This document shows, piece after piece, positions 59,515 through 64,000 of a DNA stretch of 64,000 nucleotides (position 1 is its first letter; each line of letters begins with the position of its first letter). Where the stretch lies: NCBI RefSeq assembly GCF_029024945.1, contig NZ_CP118976.1, positions 2,232,001 to 2,296,000 of the forward strand, in the 5' to 3' direction. The position numbers and the translations under genes are program-made. The notes below the pieces were generated by a model. The model did not search any database and was not told the DNA's origin. It was given only the letters and a program-made list of their open reading frames with translations. This stretch comes from Staphylococcus succinus (lineage in GTDB: Bacteria; Bacillota; Bacilli; Staphylococcales; Staphylococcaceae).

Positions 59515-60474
59515 TTATGACTGTACTTTTTCTTTGTCTTCAATCGCTTCTAACATCACTTTAGTCATTTTGTTTAAATCATATTGTGGATTAAAGCCCC
59601 ATTCTGCTCTAGCACAACTTACATCGATACTATTTGGCCAACTATCCGCAATGGCTTGTCGTACGCTATCCACTTCATAGTCTAATTCAAATTCTGGATA
59701 ATATTCTTGAATTGCTTCTTTGACCATTTCTGGTTCTATACTCATAGCACTTAAATTATACGCGTTACGATTAATCAATTTAACGCCATCTGCTTCCATC
59801 AATTGAATAATTGCATCAATTGCATCTTCCATATACATCATATCCATAAATGTATTCTTATCGATGAAACTTGCATAGCGCCCTTCTCTTACTGCTTTAA
59901 AGTAAATATCTACAGCATAATCTGTTGTCCCACCGCCTGGTTCTTTAATGTGCGAGATTAAACCTGGGAATCTCACACTACGGGTGTCGACATTGAATTT
60001 TTCAAAATAGTATTGGCATAATAATTCGCCTGCAACTTTATTCACACCATACATAGATGTTGGACGTTGAATCGTGACTTGTGGTGTGTTTACTTTAGGT
60101 GTGGAAGGTCCGAAAGCACCAATTGAACTTGGTGTGAAAAATTGTAAATTAAATTCACGTGCAGCCTCCAATGCGTTCATAAGTCCCCCCATATTTAAGT
60201 CCCAAGCAAATAATGGATTTTTTTCAGCAGTTGCTGATAATAGCGCAGCCATATGCATAAACGTGTCTGGTTTAAATGATTCTACCAATTCATACATACG
60301 TGTTTTATCTGTAACATCTAGTATTTCAAATGGTCCATTCGCTATAGCTGAGTCCGCTTCAGGTTCTCTAATATCTGTCGCTAATACATTGTCATTTCCA
60401 TATAATGCTCTACATTTAACAACTAGTTCTGTACCAATTTGTCCTAAGGCACCAGTAATCATAATTTTTTTCAT
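59515..60474 (-). CDS. tdh: L-threonine 3-dehydrogenase, SDR type
   Basis: A 319-residue extended short-chain dehydrogenase of the GalE-like threonine dehydrogenase group. The NAD motif is MITGALGQIGTEL, FTPSSIGAFGP holds the catalytic Ser, and SMYGVNKVAGELL the YxxxK pair. RFPGLISH and the C-terminal DVSCARAEWGFNPQYDL are typical. It oxidises threonine to 2-amino-3-ketobutyrate. S. aureus has an equivalent gene beside ilvE. A cre-like site is buried in its promoter, so glucose repression is likely. Confidence 0.88.
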   Translation of the reverse strand: MKKIMITGALGQIGTELVVKCRALYGNDNVLATDIREPEADSAIANGPFEILDVTDKTRMYELVESFKPDTFMHMAALLSATAEKNPLFAWDLNMGGLMNALEAAREFNLQFFTPSSIGAFGPSTPKVNTPQVTIQRPTSMYGVNKVAGELLCQYYFEKFNVDTRSVRFPGLISHIKEPGGGTTDYAVDIYFKAVREGRYASFIDKNTFMDMMYMEDAIDAIIQLMEADGVKLINRNAYNLSAMSIEPEMVKEAIQEYYPEFELDYEVDSVRQAIADSWPNSIDVSCARAEWGFNPQYDLNKMTKVMLEAIEDKEKVQS

Positions 60475-60548
60475 ATTTCTATCTCCCTTGTGTATTACAG
60501 AAATCGTAATGTTTTTTACACGTGGACAAAAAGCGTATTTTCACATAT

Positions 60549-60577
60549 ATAATAACATGAAAACGCTTTTATGTATA
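60549..60577 (-). promoter_or_regulatory. tdh promoter with a cre in the spacer
   Basis: Minus strand TATACA (60577-60572), 17-nt spacer, TATTAT (60554-60549). The spacer contains TAAAAGCGTTTTCA (60571-60558), which differs from the cre consensus at one position only. CcpA bound there would block RNA polymerase. Confidence 0.6.
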
Positions 60578-60647
60578 CTTTGTGTGTACAATCTTTGTAT
60601 ATTCTATCAAGGTCGATTACTAATGTCTAGTTTTAATATAATGTTAT

Positions 60648-61127
60648 TTATTTTAAATGTAATATTTTTTCTATTTTAACTTTCTTATAATCAAAATCAG
60701 CTGGTTGTTGGGCCAATTTCTCATTATTTTCTATAAGCGCTTTTAGTTTTTCCATTTGAAATTGCCACCCAGCAAAATCCAGTCCAATGTGTGGAAACTC
60801 ATATGGTAAAAATTCCTTGAATATGAGCTCAGTTGTTGCTTCATCCTGATTCAGCTCAAATTTTACTTGTCCAAGATCCCAAGAATAACCAATCTCTTTA
60901 TTATGCTCAAAATCAGTAATGTACATTTCTTTATATTCTTCACCATCTAAATGAAATAACATTTTGCCATCTTTTTTTCTTTCGCATATTTCTAATTGTG
61001 GAAACCATTGTTGTATCCCTTCTGTTGTACTTAGATAATTGAAAATATTTGACGCTGTCTTATTTATAGATACTATGAGCGTTTGGTAAACCCCATTATG
61101 ATCTTTATCATATTCTACTTTCATCAT
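60648..61127 (-). CDS. SRPBCC/AHSA1-domain protein
   Basis: A 159-residue START/Bet v1-like domain protein of the activator-of-Hsp90 (AHSA1) type. The fold signatures are IVSINKTASNIFNYLSTTEGIQQWFPQ (helix after strand 1), the EYKEMYITDFEHNKEIGYSWD strands and a long C-terminal helix GLDFAGWQFQMEKLKALIE. Members bind hydrophobic ligands or affect signalling. There is no catalytic assignment. AAGGAG precedes two adjacent ATGs. It stands alone upstream of tdh. Confidence 0.78.
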   Translation of the reverse strand: MMKVEYDKDHNGVYQTLIVSINKTASNIFNYLSTTEGIQQWFPQLEICERKKDGKMLFHLDGEEYKEMYITDFEHNKEIGYSWDLGQVKFELNQDEATTELIFKEFLPYEFPHIGLDFAGWQFQMEKLKALIENNEKLAQQPADFDYKKVKIEKILHLK

Positions 61128-61661
61128 TTACATACCACTCCTTATATCTCATAAAAATAAGCCAGAAATATCATGAAGTTGTGCTTTTAACACTCCGATG
61201 ACTATTCCTGACTTTCTTTATTATATTCTACCCATTTTCTTTTGAAATTATTTGGAATTTTTGAGTTATTTTTTTACTTTACATAAGCAATACTTAAAAA
61301 GATAAACCGTAGTGGTGATACCACTACGCCTATATGCATATTTGATGTAATAAATAAGACCATAATTACAAATACAGAAATACAGAAATAATTGTATTAA
61401 CTTAGCCGTATGAATACCTTAATACATTAAAACATTTTAAGTTGCGTTCAATTTAGAATTGTTCAACTATCATACAGTAAATAAAGTGAAATAATTTATT
61501 TTATTCTTAAAGTAGCTGATAGATTCAATAACCATTATATATTCATTTAAATTATTCAAACTTTTCTTGCAAATATTTGTAATCGACACGGGAATTATAT
61601 ACAATAAATTAAATGCTTAAAAGTCTGAAATGATCCTTTTGACTTTTTAAGTAAAGAAAGT
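61128..61661. other. Divergent regulatory region between the SRPBCC gene and the desaturase
   Basis: More than 500 bases with no supported gene. It contains one perfect 21-nt dyad (61308-61328), a short CAATT-TAG-AATTG palindrome near 61449, and AT-rich DNA that must include the desaturase promoter. Confidence 0.5.
61308..61328. promoter_or_regulatory. Perfect 9-bp inverted repeat, operator-like
   Basis: CGTAGTGGT-GAT-ACCACTACG. It is GC-rich for this region, has no T tract in the plus direction, and sits about 340 nt upstream of the desaturase. It may be a protein-binding site or an RNA hairpin. No regulator can be named. Confidence 0.5.
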
Positions 61662-61670
61662 TTGGTGAAT

Positions 61671-62693
61671 ATGGAAAAAGATAAAAAGAAATTATTACAC
61701 AAAATGGTTAAGCCATTCGCGAAGACAAGTTATACAAAAAGTACAATTCAAATTATAAATACATTACTACCTCTTTTTGCACTCATTGTTTTGGGCGGCC
61801 TTTTATACAACGTACATTGGTCATTAGCAATCATTTGTAGTATTTTTGCTTCAATATTTTTAATTAGAACATTTATTATTTTTCACGATGCATGTCATGG
61901 ATCTTATTTAAAAAAACAAAAGCACAATGATTTACTAGGAAATATTACTGGATTCCTCACATTCTTTCCATACAGAAAATGGCGTAGAGAACATCTCATA
62001 CACCACGCGGGTAGTGGTAACTTAGAAAAACGTGGCATCGGTGATATTTGGGTAATGACTGTTGAAGAATACCAAGCTTCATCTAAGTTTACACGTTTAT
62101 CTTACAGGGTTTATCGTAATCCTTTTGTGATGTTTGTAATTGGCCCATTTTTCTTAGTCTTTGTGTCAAATCGTTTTAATTCAAAAGATGCTAAATGGAA
62201 TGAACGTCTAAACACATACCTCAATAATATTTTCTTAATTATATTACATGGTGGTCTTATATTTATTTTAGGCCCAGGGCAATTTTTCGCTATGATTGCA
62301 CCTATGGTATTTATTTCTGGCATGCTCGGTATATGGTTATTTTATATCCAACATACCTTCGAAGATTCTTATTTCGAAGAAGCTTCTGAGTGGGATTATG
62401 TTAAAGCAGCAATAGATGGTAGCTCTTATTATAAATTACCAAAATTTATTCAATGGGTTACTGGAAATATAGGATATCATCACGTACATCATCTAAATCC
62501 TAGAATTCCTAACTATGCTTTAGAAGCTACACATGAAAATGTTAAACCATTGCATCATGCAACTTCAATTACACTTATCGAAAGTCTATCTTCATTGAAG
62601 TTTAAATTGTATGATGAAAGTCATAAACGTTTCATTACTTTTAAAGAGTTTTCAAAAAAATATAAAATACCACGCGCACAATCACAACGCTAA
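61671..62693 (+). CDS. Membrane fatty acid desaturase
   Basis: About 340 residues, of the integral-membrane di-iron acyl-lipid desaturase family. The three His boxes are present: HDACHG (about residue 72), HLIHHAG (about residue 108) and HHVHHLNP (about residue 270), interleaved with four to five membrane helices. The enzyme would introduce a double bond into membrane lipid acyl chains using oxygen and an external electron donor. Start choice is uncertain (TTG 61662, GTG 61665 or ATG 61671), as the ribosome site is weak. It is monocistronic, with a strong terminator. Confidence 0.87.
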   Translation: MEKDKKKLLHKMVKPFAKTSYTKSTIQIINTLLPLFALIVLGGLLYNVHWSLAIICSIFASIFLIRTFIIFHDACHGSYLKKQKHNDLLGNITGFLTFFPYRKWRREHLIHHAGSGNLEKRGIGDIWVMTVEEYQASSKFTRLSYRVYRNPFVMFVIGPFFLVFVSNRFNSKDAKWNERLNTYLNNIFLIILHGGLIFILGPGQFFAMIAPMVFISGMLGIWLFYIQHTFEDSYFEEASEWDYVKAAIDGSSYYKLPKFIQWVTGNIGYHHVHHLNPRIPNYALEATHENVKPLHHATSITLIESLSSLKFKLYDESHKRFITFKEFSKKYKIPRAQSQR

Positions 62694-62714
62694 TTGAGTG
62701 CTAAGTACAACAAT

Positions 62715-62755
62715 TCAAAAAGGAACACCTACTTTCTAGTAGGTGTTCCTTTTTA
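62715..62755. terminator. Bidirectional terminator between the desaturase and mmuM
   Basis: Perfect 16-bp stem AAAAGGAACACCTACT with its complement, a 6-nt loop and T run. Confidence 0.9.
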
Positions 62756-62780
62756 TGAGACTATGCTTTTCTGACTCTCG

Positions 62781-63689
62781 CTATTTTTCAATAAGTAATG
62801 TTTTAATCGCTTTAATATCTTCTGGCGTTGTCTGACAACAACCGCCCACAATTCTAACACCCTGTTCAATCCAACTAGGTAATTGGTCTATAATTTGACT
62901 ACTATTCCCTTCATTTTCCCACTGCTTAGTTTCTGCATCATAATGCGCACCACCATTTGGATATAGTGCAATAGTTTGTGACAAGTCCTTTAGACCTTTA
63001 TTCATAGCTTGATTAATACCTTCTACTGTTGAGCAATTAATGCCAAATATAGGGAGCGTTTGGCTATGATGTGTCATATATTCGCATAATGTTTCAAATG
63101 CTGTGCCATCTGACAAATCCCCTTGTTCGTCAACAGTCACTGATAACCAAAACGTTTGTGTATTACTATAACGAGGAATAATGTATTCGGCTATCGCTTT
63201 AATTTCACTAAAATTTGGCACAGTTTCAAATACAAAATCATTAATCCCCCTAGAGATCAGTGCATCGATTCTTGCCTTATGAAAATGATAGTAATCTTCT
63301 TGAGTTCGCTCATAGTTCCCCGTATATTCAGAACCATCACTTAAATATGACCCATAAGGCCCTAAGCTACCTACTACAACCTGATTATCATATGTGGCCT
63401 TGTTAACTTCTTCCACAGCAGTTGAAAATAATTGTTCAATTTCTTCTACCTTTAAACCAATATCTGAAAAAGTATCATAACTGGCTTGATATGTACTTGT
63501 TAATATAATATCAGCGCCTGCTTCTGTAAAAGCACTGTGGGCTTGTTGAATTTTGTTTGGTTGATGTCGCAATACTTCACTCGACCATAAAGATGAGTTT
63601 AAATTACAACCTGCTTGTTCTAATGTGGTAGCAAGACCACCGTCTAATATAATAGGACGTTGTGCAGTTAATTTTTCTAATAAGCGCAT
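62781..63689 (-). CDS. mmuM: Homocysteine S-methyltransferase
   Basis: A 302-residue zinc-dependent methyltransferase that makes methionine from homocysteine and S-methylmethionine (or SAM). The N-terminal ILDGGLATTLEQAG, the first zinc Cys in FGINCST, and the pair in IVGGCCQTTPEDI are the family marks. Its ATG follows the stop of the upstream permease directly (TAAATG), so the pair mmuP-mmuM is co-translated. This is a salvage route for plant-derived S-methylmethionine. Confidence 0.93.
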   Translation of the reverse strand: MRLLEKLTAQRPIILDGGLATTLEQAGCNLNSSLWSSEVLRHQPNKIQQAHSAFTEAGADIILTSTYQASYDTFSDIGLKVEEIEQLFSTAVEEVNKATYDNQVVVGSLGPYGSYLSDGSEYTGNYERTQEDYYHFHKARIDALISRGINDFVFETVPNFSEIKAIAEYIIPRYSNTQTFWLSVTVDEQGDLSDGTAFETLCEYMTHHSQTLPIFGINCSTVEGINQAMNKGLKDLSQTIALYPNGGAHYDAETKQWENEGNSSQIIDQLPSWIEQGVRIVGGCCQTTPEDIKAIKTLLIEK

Positions 63690-64000
63690 TTATGCGTCTC
63701 CTTTTTTATTATATTTAATATAGTAATAGGCTAAAGCAAGTACTGCAAATGGTAAACCAAAGTATAACGCAGGGGCTTGATTCGGGTCAAAAATCATACC
63801 GATACATGAAACAAGACACAGCGTAAAACCGATAATAGGAACAGCTTGGTGTATTTTCAAACTTTGATCTATTCTTTTAGCATTAAAATATGAAACACAG
63901 ATACTCATCCAGACAATCACAACTGCTAATCCAGCTATCGACACGAGGACTACGTACAATGAATCTGCTACATATACACTTGATAATAATGCTAACAAAC
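63690..64000 (-). CDS. mmuP: S-methylmethionine permease MmuP (C-terminal end; continues past the right edge)
   Basis: Only the last 103 or so residues are in the window. They form about three hydrophobic segments (LVSIAGLAVVIVWMSICVSYFNAKRI, AVPIIGFTLCLVSCIGMIF and LYFGLPFAVLALAYYYIKYNKK, here named in parts), the end of an APC-family amino acid permease. Coupling to mmuM makes S-methylmethionine (or a related sulfur amino acid) the probable substrate. The start and promoter lie beyond the window. Confidence 0.8.
   Translation of the reverse strand, partial: LLALLSSVYVADSLYVVLVSIAGLAVVIVWMSICVSYFNAKRIDQSLKIHQAVPIIGFTLCLVSCIGMIFDPNQAPALYFGLPFAVLALAYYYIKYNKKGDA

Overview
The window is a low-GC Firmicutes chromosome segment that I read as Staphylococcus, not S. 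aureus itself. SarA, VraX, IsaB-like, Azo1-like, ProP/VraABC, the mevalonate kinase trio, Pta-LipL, HemQ and ArgS appear in essentially the order I remember from the S. aureus mnh2-sarA-argS-mva-pta-vra chromosome arm. Extra blocks (a ThuA/Gfo-Idh/PTS sugar cluster, a membrane fatty acid desaturase, mmuMP, an AraC+Sar-like regulator pair) suggest a coagulase-negative species, possibly of the saprophyticus/xylosus group. The species call is inference. No rRNA, tRNA, CRISPR array, insertion sequence or prophage was seen.

Layout. 1-2.5 kb: 5' part of mnhA2, preceded by a tyrosine recombinase that lacks the catalytic tyrosine, then a small DUF1659/DUF2922 pair. 2.8-5 kb: YdcZ-type transporter, an internally deleted efflux adaptor pseudogene, and sarA. 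5.3-12.5 kb: two alpha/beta hydrolases with unusual nucleophile elbows, a secreted protein, a HAD phosphatase, and an iron or corrinoid-type permease and lipoprotein separated by a broken VOC gene. 12.6-20.9 kb: a housekeeping run on the minus strand (HhH-GPD protein, argS, YwiB-, YwhD- and YwfO-like genes, GNAT, flavodoxin-like protein, aldo/keto reductase, DUF1450 protein).

21.2-27.7 kb is the most distinctive part. A four-gene minus-strand operon (two Gfo/Idh dehydrogenases, a ThuA-like protein, a TIM-barrel isomerase/epimerase-like protein) diverges from an RpiR regulator, and an alpha-glucoside-type PTS EIICB follows. Both structural promoters carry a cre-like site downstream of the start point. 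Both also carry the same bipartite palindromic element exactly 57 nt upstream of the predicted -35 box. No glycoside hydrolase is present. I propose a regulon that imports a phosphorylated glycoside and opens it by oxidation and elimination.

27.9-33.5 kb: mvaK2-mvaD-mvaK1 (isoprenoids) and lipL-pta (lipoyl and acetyl-CoA metabolism), then hemQ. 34.9-41.6 kb: split ThrE-type exporter, APC permease, DUF423/YwdI/ung operon, a perfect 65-bp tandem array, pyridoxal kinase and an IsaB-like antigen. 41.8-47.1 kb: vraX, a structured RNA candidate with two GUCCCC loops, a ProP-like transporter, and vraA-vraB-vraC plus a MaoC-like half-domain gene. 47.4-51.7 kb: formaldehyde fixation (hxlAB), nagB, and bacillithiol/folate genes (yojF-bshB2-folE2). 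52-57.9 kb: regulators, azoreductase, HAD phosphatases, tadA and two deoxynucleoside kinases. 58-64 kb: ilvE, a threonine dehydrogenase with a cre inside its promoter, an SRPBCC protein, a desaturase, mmuM and the end of mmuP.
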